Source: an uncultured Saprospiraceae bacterium
GTDB lineage: Bacteria > Bacteroidota > Bacteroidia > Chitinophagales > Saprospiraceae
Assembly (NCBI GenBank): GCA_937921595.1
Contig: CAKZTD010000448.1
Location: 1-59,615, forward strand
DNA: 59,615 nt
Direction: 5' to 3'
In this document: piece by piece, positions 42,316 through 50,902 of the stretch
How positions within the stretch are numbered: position 1 is the stretch's first letter
Layout of the letters: each line of letters starts with the position of its first letter
Notes under the pieces: generated by a model
Seen by the model: the letters and a program-made list of their open reading frames with translations, nothing else
What the model was told of the DNA's origin: nothing
Databases searched by the model: none
Made by a program: the position numbers and the translations under genes

Positions 42316-44211
42316 TCAACGTTTCCCATACGAGTCCAGCATCATTAAAAATCCTGCTCGGTATCCATACTTATCTTTTCCGATTGCCGATTGAGCTAAT
42401 TGCTGAATCTTTTCCAAATCCAAGGTTTTATTACTTGTTGACTGGCGAACAATCATTCCAAATCCAGCAACCGCTGCACTGAACCGAAAATTTTGAGAAG
42501 GCTTCTTATTTTTTAATAACTTAGTTGAAAGTTTGTGTGAAATCAATTTACTTTCATCCTCTTTTGGAAGTTTATAACGAAAGCTAATCTGTCCAAAAGT
42601 TTTTCCTTTTTTAGCAATCGAAGTGAGTGCGCGATGCTGATATAATAATTCATTTCCATTAATAGTAACCTCTGCTGATTCTTTCTGCTTTTCATCATTT
42701 AAAACTAATTCGTAAAGCGCAGTCACTGTATGCCCTACCCCAAGTTCTCCAGCGTCTTTTGTATCATCCGCAAAATCAGCATTATTCAAGAGCCTATTTT
42801 CATAACCCACTAATCGATAAGATTGAACCAGGTATGGGTTAAATTCAATTTGTATTTTCACATCTTTCGCAATACTAAAAAGGCTTCCTCTCAAACTGTG
42901 GACAAATACTTTTCTAGCTTCCATTTCATTATCAATGTAAGCGTAAGTGCCATTGCCTTTATCCGCTAATAATTCAAGTTTGTTGTCTTTATAATTCCCC
43001 ATTCCAAAACCTAAGACACTTAGAAATATATTGTCTTTTCGTTTTTCTTCGATTAAACTAGTAAGCGCTGCATCGCTAGAAAGTCCAACATTAAAATCTC
43101 CGTCCGTCGCAAGTATTACACGGTTATTTCCTTCTGGCAAAAAATGTTCTTTAGCTAATTTATAAGCCAAGTCAATACCCGCTCCACCAGCAGTCGAACC
43201 ACCTGCTTTTAGTTTTTCAATCGCCTCTAATATTTTTTCTTTTTCAATACCAGAAGTAGGTTCCAAAACCATTCCTGCTGCACCAGCATATACCACAATC
43301 GAAATTTTATCTTCTTCACGAAGTTCTGATACTAATAATTTAAACGCAGTTTTTAGTAAGGGCAATTTATTAGCATTGCTCATCGAACCAGAAACATCTA
43401 GCAAAAAGACAAGATGGCTTGGCGGTAACTTTTTATAATTTATCTCTTTGCCTTGCAATCCAATGTGTAGTAGTTTTCGGGATGGATTCCAAGGACAATC
43501 TGCCAACTCTGTATTGATTGAAAACGGCAAATCTTTTTTAGGTTGTGGATAATCATAATCAAAATAATTGATCATCTCTTCTAGGCGGATTGAATTTTCA
43601 GGGATGTCCCAATTTTCTTTAATGGCATTTCGCAAAACACTGTAAGAAGCACAATCTACATCTATAGAAAATGTGGATAGTGGTTCTTCTATTACCTGAC
43701 ATTCTTTATTTTCTTCTATGCTCGAAAAATCATCTGTATTCGACGATTCAGTATTGCTATCGTATCGAATATCAGGATTTAAATCATGTAAAAAGCCATA
43801 ATCTTTTTGTTCTCCCTGAATGCCAAAATAGGAAGAAGCATCATTTTGAACAATCACGATTTGCTCTTCATAAGTCTCTGGATCAAAAGTAAGAATCGTA
43901 TCATATTGAGCAGGCTTTACTTTTTCAGGAACCAAATAAAAATTGATGGTATCCGATTTTTCAACATTAATCGTCAAAGGAGTGTATCCGGGATATAAGC
44001 ATTTGACTTGCCTTTTATCTGATTTACAAAGTATTTTATAATCCCCATTCAAATCACTTACGACTCCCGTATTTTCAATCAAAACATAAACATGTGCCCC
44101 GCTCAGAACTTGTCGAGAATTAGCATCCATGACTTGTCCTGAAATTATTCTTTGAGCAAACGACAAAGCTGGAAGTAAAATTAAAAAGAGAAAAATGATT
44201 TTAAATTTCAT
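42316..44211 (-). CDS. YfbK-like vWA protein with carboxypeptidase-regulatory-like N-terminus
   Basis: 631 residues. A signal peptide (ending SFAQ, residue 20) precedes a CarboxypepD_reg-like beta-sandwich (21-92), a low-complexity acidic linker (about 140-175) and the YfbK-type segment STFSIDVDCASYSVLRNAI. The vWA domain starts with the MIDAS motif DVSGS (272-276) and includes ILATDGDFNVG. The C-terminal DUF3520-like part ends in KDKYGYRAGFLMMLDSYGKR. Exported vWA proteins of this type are common in Bacteroidota; the function is unknown. It is a single gene. Confidence 0.92.
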   Translation of the reverse strand: MKFKIIFLFLILLPALSFAQRIISGQVMDANSRQVLSGAHVYVLIENTGVVSDLNGDYKILCKSDKRQVKCLYPGYTPLTINVEKSDTINFYLVPEKVKPAQYDTILTFDPETYEEQIVIVQNDASSYFGIQGEQKDYGFLHDLNPDIRYDSNTESSNTDDFSSIEENKECQVIEEPLSTFSIDVDCASYSVLRNAIKENWDIPENSIRLEEMINYFDYDYPQPKKDLPFSINTELADCPWNPSRKLLHIGLQGKEINYKKLPPSHLVFLLDVSGSMSNANKLPLLKTAFKLLVSELREEDKISIVVYAGAAGMVLEPTSGIEKEKILEAIEKLKAGGSTAGGAGIDLAYKLAKEHFLPEGNNRVILATDGDFNVGLSSDAALTSLIEEKRKDNIFLSVLGFGMGNYKDNKLELLADKGNGTYAYIDNEMEARKVFVHSLRGSLFSIAKDVKIQIEFNPYLVQSYRLVGYENRLLNNADFADDTKDAGELGVGHTVTALYELVLNDEKQKESAEVTINGNELLYQHRALTSIAKKGKTFGQISFRYKLPKEDESKLISHKLSTKLLKNKKPSQNFRFSAAVAGFGMIVRQSTSNKTLDLEKIQQLAQSAIGKDKYGYRAGFLMMLDSYGKR

Positions 44212-44385
44212 AAATATATTTTTTGAATGGTTTCAAGGAGGCGTTCTCAAAATATTGTTTTGTCTTATTCAAAACGAAGGGTTAATAAAAAGATACAAGA
44301 CGCATTTCTTTCTTTTCATTTTTATAAAAAAATTTGCTCGAAATATTAAATCACTCTCTCTAAAAAATTAGTTTATCTTTATTGT

Positions 44386-44745
44386 ATGTCAACCATAAAG
44401 CTCATCTCACTATTACTTATGTCCGCTGCATACATCTTTGCAGGAATCAGTCATTTTCGAAAACCAAGATTCTTTTTGAGTATTACACCACCATGGGTTC
44501 CTGAACCGGAGAAGGTAAACTTGTTGGTCGGAGCCATTGAAATTACCTTGGGACTTGCTTTACTTTTTTCGTTTACTCGTCATTATGCAGCACTAGGAAT
44601 TATTCTTTTATTGATCGCTGTTTTTCCAGCAAATATTTATCATTTTCAAAAAGCAAGAAAAAAGAAAAAACAGGAAATGGGGACTTTGATTCGATTACCC
44701 ATTCAGCTGCTTTTGATTTATTGGGCTTATAGTTTTTTAGGTTAA
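44386..44745 (+). CDS. DoxX-like small membrane protein
   Basis: 119 residues, four hydrophobic helices (about 7-21, 44-62, 66-83 and 100-117). AAYIFAGISHFRKPRFFLSI, PPWVPEPEKVNLLVGAIEI and LLLIAVFPANIYHFQKA are typical of the short DoxX-like family. Length and end (LLIYWAYSF) are normal, so the gene looks complete. The frame immediately after its TAA continues as the remains of an unrelated secreted protein gene, so a deletion seems to have ended exactly here. Function in this family is not known beyond an occasional link to thiosulfate or quinone metabolism. Confidence 0.85.
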   Translation: MSTIKLISLLLMSAAYIFAGISHFRKPRFFLSITPPWVPEPEKVNLLVGAIEITLGLALLFSFTRHYAALGIILLLIAVFPANIYHFQKARKKKKQEMGTLIRLPIQLLLIYWAYSFLG

Positions 44746-45153
44746 AAATATAAAGCGACTTCACAAGACCATTCAGGAACTTACGTAAACTTCCGAGTAA
44801 CCGGCTTAATTCCAGATGGTATTTATACTGCATGGAATGTCACGGTAAAAGAACCAGATTTTGATCCTGCAGCAGAGATGTTTAACATCACCGGAATCGG
44901 TGCAGCAGGAAAAGGCGATGGCTCAGATAATACTTTTGTCGCAGGTCCGGACGGTACTGCAGAAATAACAACCATTTCTCCGGGGGGAGCACTATCTATG
45001 TTTGGCGAAATTGGCAACTGTGGATTAACCGATCAATTCGAATGGCATGTGGTTGCTGCTTACCATATTGATGGAAAAACTTATGGTGCTGACCTTGGCC
45101 CTGACGGGACGGTCGTCGAGCAGTTTGGATTCATATTTACGAGAGATAATTGA
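44746..45153 (+). pseudogene. 5'-truncated gene for a secreted protein
   Basis: The frame is open from the codon right after the DoxX stop and contains no start codon until an internal ATG at 44878. It encodes YKATSQDHSGTYVNFRVTG, then GDGSDNTFVAGPDGTAEI and a tail YGADLGPDGTVVEQFGFIF. This is the back part of a conserved beta-rich secreted protein, as I remember similar proteins with a signal peptide and these motifs. The missing part should encode the signal peptide and first strands. A terminator 22 bases later is intact. Translation by reinitiation or readthrough is possible but unproven. Confidence 0.7.
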
Positions 45154-45175
45154 TGAACAGAATTAACGATAGATC

Positions 45176-45206
45176 AAGCCTCAGATTAATTTCTGGGGCT
45201 TTTTTA
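45176..45206 (+). terminator. Intrinsic terminator
   Basis: AAGCCTCAGA pairs with TCTGGGGCTT across a short AT-rich loop, followed by six T. It terminates the truncated gene and probably the doxX transcript. Confidence 0.8.
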
Positions 45207-45266
45207 TTGTCCCGAATTTCATTACCAAAAGTTAGTAATTTATTCACTTTCCATTCATTGCCAAAC

Positions 45267-45516
45267 ACTCAAAAGAACTTACCAAATACTCAATAAGCTT
45301 ACCACACACTCATCTCCTGATGAAATCTTCAAAACTTAGATTTATCTTTTCTATAAAAAATAGAAATAGTCAAAGAGAATCATCGACAGCTTTTTTTTGC
45401 TTTTTGTTACTTAAGTATTTTGAACAAATGAATAGTTGGTTGAAGTTTTCAAAAAGAGTAAAAATCTAATACTCATTATTATCAACCATTTACTCAACAA
45501 GCCTACCAACCACTAA
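45267..45516. repeat. Two arrays of three ACTCA words at 21- and 20-bp phasing
   Basis: ACTCA starts at 45267, 45288 and 45308 (array 1), and at 45471, 45492 and 45512 (array 2; the last is ACTAA). The middle units ACTCAATAAGCTTACCACAC and ACTCAACAAGCCTACCAACC agree at 16 of 20 bases. Spacing of two helical turns suggests protein binding sites. They lie upstream of mddA in a 453-bp gap that holds no other gene. Confidence 0.55.
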
Positions 45517-45606
45517 TCTATGATTGATAGCATCCTAAGAAGCAAGTATCATTGTATTATGAAATAGATATCACTCTTTATTTTTTAATACTTAAAATAC
45601 CAAATC

Positions 45607-46386
45607 ATGAAACGAATAGCAGTTCTTTTTTATGGCATCATAGCTTATTTTTTATTCTTTGCGACCTTCTTATATCTCATCGGTTTTACTGGTGATTTAT
45701 TTGTACCCAAAAGTGTAGATGGCGAATTAGCGGTTCCGCTTTGGCAAGCCATTTTAACTAATCTTTCTTTGATTGTTTTATTCGGACTCCAACATAGTAT
45801 CATGGCTCGTGCCTGGTTTAAAAAGTGGTGGACTCAGTTTGTTCCAAAAGTAATCGAAAGAAGTACCTACTTGATATTTACGTGTATTGCTTTGGTCTTG
45901 ATATTTGTTTTTTGGCAGCCAATGGGTGGAGAGGTTTGGAAAGTAGAAAATGGATTTCTATCAGGTGTTCTACTCGCATTATTTGCTTTAGGCTGGGCAA
46001 CCGTTTTGGTAAGTTCATTCCTTATTAATCACTTTGATTTATTTGGACTGAGACAAGTGTGGCTTTATTTTAGAAAAAAACCATACACTTCTTTACCATT
46101 TGGAACACCGCTCTTATATAGAATCGTGAGACATCCACTTTATTTGGGATTGCTTTTAGGATTTTGGTGTGCCCCAACAATGACTGTAACCCGATTACTT
46201 TTTGCTGCAGGATTGACCATCTATGTCTTAATGGCTATCCGTTGGGAGGAAAAAGATTTATTGACACACTTTGGAGAAAAGTATCGACGGTATATGAAAA
46301 ATGTCCCGATGATTCTTCCTTCTTTTTTTGGAAGTAAACCTAAAACACCTACTTACGAAACTATTATAAAAAGGAAAGAGGGATAG
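45607..46386 (+). CDS. mddA: Methanethiol S-methyltransferase (MddA-like)
   Basis: 259 residues with five or six membrane helices. The family pattern is clear along the whole length: FFATFLYLIGFTGDLFVPKS, LFGLQHSIMARAWFKKWWT, LINHFDLFGLRQVWLYFR, and the isoprenylcysteine-methyltransferase-like C-terminus LYRIVRHPLYLGLLLGFW with EEKDL after it. MddA methylates methanethiol to dimethyl sulfide with SAM in the inner membrane. A thiol other than methanethiol is possible. The gene ends KEG-stop within AGAGGGATAG, echoing the repeat word at the end of the channel gene. Two phased arrays of ACTCA words lie upstream. Confidence 0.87.
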   Translation: MKRIAVLFYGIIAYFLFFATFLYLIGFTGDLFVPKSVDGELAVPLWQAILTNLSLIVLFGLQHSIMARAWFKKWWTQFVPKVIERSTYLIFTCIALVLIFVFWQPMGGEVWKVENGFLSGVLLALFALGWATVLVSSFLINHFDLFGLRQVWLYFRKKPYTSLPFGTPLLYRIVRHPLYLGLLLGFWCAPTMTVTRLLFAAGLTIYVLMAIRWEEKDLLTHFGEKYRRYMKNVPMILPSFFGSKPKTPTYETIIKRKEG

Positions 46387-46392
46387 AAAAAA

Positions 46393-46446
46393 TCAAGTGT
46401 TGGCGAGCTTCGAAAAGTCAAGAGTTGACAAGCTGTTAACTCTTGA
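46393..46446. repeat. Direct repeat and hairpin after mddA
   Basis: TCAAGTGTTGGCGAGCTT (46393-46410) and TCAAGAGTTGACAAGCTG (46418-46435) agree at 14 of 18 bases. The second copy also opens a hairpin, TCAAGAGTT pairing with AACTCTTGA (46438-46446). It may terminate the mddA transcript. Confidence 0.55.
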
Positions 46447-46507
46447 TTTATCAAAAAACAAAACTTAACTACCTTTTCTTTAATTCATTAATAATCAACA
46501 CCTTATC

Positions 46508-46618
46508 ATGAAAAAGCATCTTAAAAAATACGGTAAAAAAGGTTTAATTATTTATATTTGTTGGTGTACGGTTAAAGGATTAGCCTTTTTAGCATTTGGA
46601 AATTATTTGGCAAACTAG
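46508..46618 (+). CDS. Small membrane protein, 36 residues
   Basis: MKKHLKKYGKKGLIIYICWC opens a 36-codon frame: a strongly basic N-terminus followed by one hydrophobic segment that could span the membrane (LIIYICWCTVKGLAFLAFG). The composition and the MKK start fit a genuine small inner-membrane protein of a kind I have seen in Bacteroidota. It stands between mddA and the propeller kinase, on their strand. No function is known. A chance frame of this composition is less likely but not excluded. Confidence 0.6.
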   Translation: MKKHLKKYGKKGLIIYICWCTVKGLAFLAFGNYLAN

Positions 46619-46669
46619 AAAACATAGAACACAATTATCAAGAAAAATCTAAATTATATTTTCTGTTCT

Positions 46670-49600
46670 TTGTCGACCGAGGTCGCATTTTTTTATAAAA
46701 AAGTATCTATCTTTTTATATCTGGTTCTTCTTATGCCAGGTATCAACTTTGGCCAGAAAATAACGCCGAACATCCCTGATGTCAAAATAGAATCAAGTAT
46801 CCTTTTAACTACCGAAGATGGACTACCCAGTAATAACGTTCGTGGTTTTGCAGAAACTCCAGATGGTTTTATCTGGCTTGGAACAAATCTAGGGCTTAGT
46901 CGATACGATGGATATCAGTTCAAAAACTTCACGCATAATCCGGAGGATTCCACCTCAATTTATGATGATCGTGTGTTACCAATAATTGCGGATTCAAATC
47001 ATTTGTGGATAGGAACTCATTTGGGCTTTTCTATCATGGATCTCAAGACTGAAAAATTCAGAAATTTCCAATTTGGTGATTTCGAAGTAAAAGACACGCT
47101 CAGTAAAAAAGTATTAACTCGGGTACATGCTATGGACAAAGCTCGAAATGGAGATATTTGGATGGGCACTTTTACCTCTGGCATATTCCGTTACATCCCT
47201 TCTTTGGACAGCTTTATTTGTTATCATTATCCAGAAGAAGAAGTCGCCCCTTTTATTTTATCTAGTAGGATCAATCATGTTCTAAGTGTAAAACAAGATC
47301 GTTTTAATGATTCGATCATTTGGGCAGGCACAACAGCAGGGCTACTCCAAATCAATGCAGTCACCCATGACATGAAGTGGCATTTATATCCGAAAACAGA
47401 TGAACAAACTTTTGCAGCTCAAAATGCAATTCGCTCCATTTACCAGCATTCTGATAGTTTACTATACCTAACCTCATGGCATGCTAAAGTAAATGTATTT
47501 AATCCAAAAACTTCTGAGTTTTATCTTTTGCCTATTGAAAATAAAACAGCTGCAGAACGAGCAGAAGGTTACAAACTTCTTAGTACTCCTACTCGTCCTA
47601 TTGTTCCTAAAAACGAAGAAGAAATCTGGATTACATCAACACGTGGTCTGATGGCTTATCATATAAAATCAAAAACATGGAAAAGCATCAAGTGGAACAA
47701 GTTTCGGCAAAATAAAATATATGGGATTCACTTTATTGATAGCAATAACAGAGTATGGTTACCTTCCAATGATGGATTGCTTTTCTTTGATCCTATTCAG
47801 CAACAATTTATTCGGTATGAATACGATGATTTAAATCCAAACCATCAAGGTTTCACTTACTACGTTATTGCGCCTACACCGAAACATGATTTGGCCATCT
47901 TACCACGTTCCACAGACGGGCTATTTTTTTTAGATGTTCAGAAAAATACTTGGGAAAAATTTTCAATACCTAAAAAATATCGAACCGACAATGGTGACTT
48001 TAGGCCTCGTGGATTTAGCATTTCTCCTTCCGGTGAATGGACGATTGTCTCTACTCAGGAGGTTTATAATTATCATCCTTTAAAGAAAACATTCGAGCCA
48101 CTCTCTTTACCCAAACACCTACAGCAAAAATCGTTAAACTCAATACTATGGGATAGTTCTGGAAGGCTTTGGATTGGAATGGCTTATAATGAGGGTTTAA
48201 TTCAATGGACTCCTAGCCAAAACAAATGGAAAGTCTTTAAGCCTGAACTCGAACGCACAACACCAAAAACAGATGTAGGGACAATCAATTTTTTATTTGA
48301 AGACAGTCATAAAAACATTTGGATTAAACGAGGTGAGGGATACAGTGTTTACCACAATCAGAAAGATACGATCTACAATTTTGTAGAAGACTTGGATCCG
48401 GAACGGACTGGAAATGTCATACATAGTTTTACTGAAGATAAAAATGGAAGAGTATGGCTTAACAGTTCTCTAGGCTTATTAGTCCAGGCTCAAGCTGCAC
48501 ATCCAGAAAAAGGAATTGTCAAAAAACATGATTTAGCGATTACTCAAAATATTAAACAGTTATATTATTTACACGCTGACGACAAAGGAATGCTTTGGGG
48601 ATTAAATGGCAAACACATAATCCAAATTGATCCTAATACTATGGCCTTCAAACAGAAAAATTTAAATTATGGACTTAAGAATGATTTGATTTACGAGTGT
48701 CAAATTCTTAATGATGGAAAAATATTTCTTGGTGGAAAAAACCAAATATGGGTTGCCGATACTCAAGATTTTTCTACGAATGCAGAACAACCCGTTCCTT
48801 ATTTAACCAATATTTCTGTCTTGCAGGAACCTTTAAAAACGGATACGCCTATCCACAACGTTTCTAACTTAGACTTAACTTATGATGAAAACTTTTTTTC
48901 CTTCGATTTTTCTTCTATTGGATTTTCTAAAGGCAAAAGCAATAAATTTCGATACCGCTTAAAAGGCTTTGATGATAAATGGACCGAATCTGGTAAACGG
49001 CGATTTGCAAATTTTACAAATGTTCCTCCTGGTGATTATACCTTTGAATTGAAAGCCGCAAATAATGAAGGTCTTTGGAATGAGCAAGCTTATAGTCTTC
49101 CTGTAAAAATTGCTAGACCTTGGTGGATGACGATATGGTTTTGGGTTTTCTTTTCTTTCCTTATTTTAGGAATTGCTTATTGGATTTATCAATCGAGGAT
49201 TGATCAGATTCAAAAAGAAGCTCAAATAAAATCAGAGTATGAGCGCAAACTCGCTGATGTTGAAATGAGTGCCCTTCGAGCCCAAATGAATCCGCATTTT
49301 GTTTTCAACTCTCTAAACTCTATTGATTATTTTATCATCAACAGTGAACCTGAAGTTGCATCAGATTACCTGAATCGTTTTTCTCGATTAATTCGATTGA
49401 TTTTACAAAATTCAAAGAGCACCATTGTGCCACTCAAAGATGATCTCGAAGCTTTAAAACTTTATATCGAAATGGAGAGTGTCCGTTTTGACAACCTTTT
49501 TGATTATGAAGTAAAAACAGAAACGGGTCTCAATTTAGAACAACTTTGTGTTCCCCCCATGTTGATGCAGCCTTATGTGGAAAATGCGATTTGGCATGGT

Positions 49601-49888
49601 CTGATGCAAAAGGAAGATGGAAAAGGGAAACTTGAATTGAGTTTACATCAACATAATGGTCACATAATCTGCCACATCGAAGACAATGGAATAGGAAGAG
49701 AGGCAGCCTTAAAATTAAAATCTAAATCAGCTTCTAAACGTAAATCTTATGGAATGAAAATCACCAGCGATCGTTTAGAAGTGTTGAATAAATTAGCGGA
49801 CACTGATGCTTCCGTACAAATTATTGATTTAAAAAATGAAGCTGGAGAAGCAACTGGAACTCGAGTTGAATTGATTATTCCTATATAA
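46670..49888 (+). CDS. Propeller-sensor LytS-type histidine kinase (pair 3)
   Basis: 1072 residues from a TTG start at 46670; no ATG lies before residue 22 and the signal peptide (FFYKKVSIFLYLVLLMPG) needs the upstream codons. About 50-720 are two-component-regulator-propeller repeats (TEDGLPSNNVRGFAETPDGF and many W-G-T strands), followed by a Y_Y_Y domain (about 744-815) and one membrane helix (about 818-842). The kinase has LRAQMNPHFVFNSLNSIDYF with His876 and an N box QPYVENAIWHG. The propeller would read a periplasmic ligand, often polysaccharide-related in this family. It pairs with the LytTR gene 161 bases downstream. Confidence 0.93.
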   Translation: MSTEVAFFYKKVSIFLYLVLLMPGINFGQKITPNIPDVKIESSILLTTEDGLPSNNVRGFAETPDGFIWLGTNLGLSRYDGYQFKNFTHNPEDSTSIYDDRVLPIIADSNHLWIGTHLGFSIMDLKTEKFRNFQFGDFEVKDTLSKKVLTRVHAMDKARNGDIWMGTFTSGIFRYIPSLDSFICYHYPEEEVAPFILSSRINHVLSVKQDRFNDSIIWAGTTAGLLQINAVTHDMKWHLYPKTDEQTFAAQNAIRSIYQHSDSLLYLTSWHAKVNVFNPKTSEFYLLPIENKTAAERAEGYKLLSTPTRPIVPKNEEEIWITSTRGLMAYHIKSKTWKSIKWNKFRQNKIYGIHFIDSNNRVWLPSNDGLLFFDPIQQQFIRYEYDDLNPNHQGFTYYVIAPTPKHDLAILPRSTDGLFFLDVQKNTWEKFSIPKKYRTDNGDFRPRGFSISPSGEWTIVSTQEVYNYHPLKKTFEPLSLPKHLQQKSLNSILWDSSGRLWIGMAYNEGLIQWTPSQNKWKVFKPELERTTPKTDVGTINFLFEDSHKNIWIKRGEGYSVYHNQKDTIYNFVEDLDPERTGNVIHSFTEDKNGRVWLNSSLGLLVQAQAAHPEKGIVKKHDLAITQNIKQLYYLHADDKGMLWGLNGKHIIQIDPNTMAFKQKNLNYGLKNDLIYECQILNDGKIFLGGKNQIWVADTQDFSTNAEQPVPYLTNISVLQEPLKTDTPIHNVSNLDLTYDENFFSFDFSSIGFSKGKSNKFRYRLKGFDDKWTESGKRRFANFTNVPPGDYTFELKAANNEGLWNEQAYSLPVKIARPWWMTIWFWVFFSFLILGIAYWIYQSRIDQIQKEAQIKSEYERKLADVEMSALRAQMNPHFVFNSLNSIDYFIINSEPEVASDYLNRFSRLIRLILQNSKSTIVPLKDDLEALKLYIEMESVRFDNLFDYEVKTETGLNLEQLCVPPMLMQPYVENAIWHGLMQKEDGKGKLELSLHQHNGHIICHIEDNGIGREAALKLKSKSASKRKSYGMKITSDRLEVLNKLADTDASVQIIDLKNEAGEATGTRVELIIPI

Positions 49889-50002
49889 TGAGTAAATGCT
49901 AAAATGATTGAATGAATGGCACTTAGGACGTAAATAAATAACTCAAAGAGCTTTCTAAAAATTAATTCATCTCTTATTCAATCATTCAAAATTCTAGCAT
50001 TT
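49887..50002. repeat. GAATGAGT-type long inverted repeat (copy D)
   Basis: The left arm begins at the TAA stop of the kinase gene (TAATGAGTAAATGCTAAAAT, then GATTGAATGAAT). The right arm is ATTCAATCATTC and on to TAGCATTTT. The interior ACGTAAATAAATAACTCAAA is very like that of copy B. Unlike the other copies it lies between co-directional genes, inside a kinase/regulator pair. Confidence 0.6.
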
Positions 50003-50049
50003 TTAAAAAAGAACCAGAATAAAAATACAAACCAGTACCCTAAAAGATC

Positions 50050-50784
50050 ATGAAAAAAATAAAAACAATTATCGTAGATGACGAAAAGCATTCTGTTGCA
50101 ACACTGTCCTGGAAGCTCGAAAAATTCTGCCCGGATGTAGAGGTAGTCGCAACGTTTACTAAAGCTCCTGAGGCTTTGGATTATCTCCAAAACAACCCAC
50201 CTGATTTACTATTTCTTGATATCGAAATGCCGAGGCTAGATGGTTTTGAATTGTTGGAAGAACTTGGTCCAGGCATCAAATTCGAAGTAGTTTTTACAAC
50301 CGCTTATGATGAGTTTGGAATTCGTGCTGTAAAAGTCAATGCTTTGGATTACATCCTAAAGCCAGTTCAAAACCAAGAGCTCAAAGCTGCTATAGAAAAA
50401 TTTAAAAATAAGACCAATAATAAAACGGAAGTACTTTTTAGTAATAAAAACCCTTCAGAAAATAAGTCCAATAGAATTGCTTTAGCCACCAAAGAGAGTA
50501 TAGAATTTGTCGAAGCAAAAAATATTATCTTCTGCAGTTCAGATAGTAATTATACCCTTATCTTTTTGACTAATAACCGTAAGAAGATTATTTCTAGAAC
50601 GCTAAAAGATGTGGAAGAATGGTTGAGACCTTATAATTTTTATCGAGTACATAATTCCCATTTGGTAAACCTTAATCACATCAAAGAATACATAAGAGCA
50701 GATGGTGGTTACCTGATGTTGTCAAATGGCAAAACCCTTCCGGTGGCTCGAAACCGAAAGGAGGATTTATTGAAGATTATGTGA
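50050..50784 (+). CDS. LytTR response regulator (pair 3)
   Basis: 244 residues. Receiver: IIVDDEKHS, phosphorylation site Asp57 (LLFLDIEMP), YILKPVQ. The LytTR domain begins at about residue 138 and contains NYTLIFLTNNRKKIISRTL and FYRVHNSHLVNLNHIKEY. Orientation and order make it the partner of the propeller kinase. The 161-base gap between the two is longer than in the other pairs because an inverted-repeat element occupies it. Confidence 0.92.
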   Translation: MKKIKTIIVDDEKHSVATLSWKLEKFCPDVEVVATFTKAPEALDYLQNNPPDLLFLDIEMPRLDGFELLEELGPGIKFEVVFTTAYDEFGIRAVKVNALDYILKPVQNQELKAAIEKFKNKTNNKTEVLFSNKNPSENKSNRIALATKESIEFVEAKNIIFCSSDSNYTLIFLTNNRKKIISRTLKDVEEWLRPYNFYRVHNSHLVNLNHIKEYIRADGGYLMLSNGKTLPVARNRKEDLLKIM

Positions 50785-50801
50785 TTTATCATTTTATTAT
50801 T

Positions 50802-50853
50802 TTACAAAGATGCAAAGACACCAAGAACAAAATAAATTATTGTGTCTTTGTAT
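50802..50853. repeat. CACAAAG-type repeat forming a hairpin
   Basis: TACAAAGATGCAAAGACACC and GTGTCTTTGTATC are inverted: GCAAAGACAC pairs with GTGTCTTTG across about 20 bases. It lies between convergent genes and may terminate both. Confidence 0.55.
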
Positions 50854-50902
50854 CAAACACATTCGAATCGGCCCTCTAGAAAAATGTTTGTTTTAACCTT
50901 CA

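Noticed and set aside
44878-45153. A complete 91-residue gene starting at the internal ATG
   Set aside because: The coding pattern clearly continues upstream to the DoxX stop, so the ATG is internal to a truncated gene.
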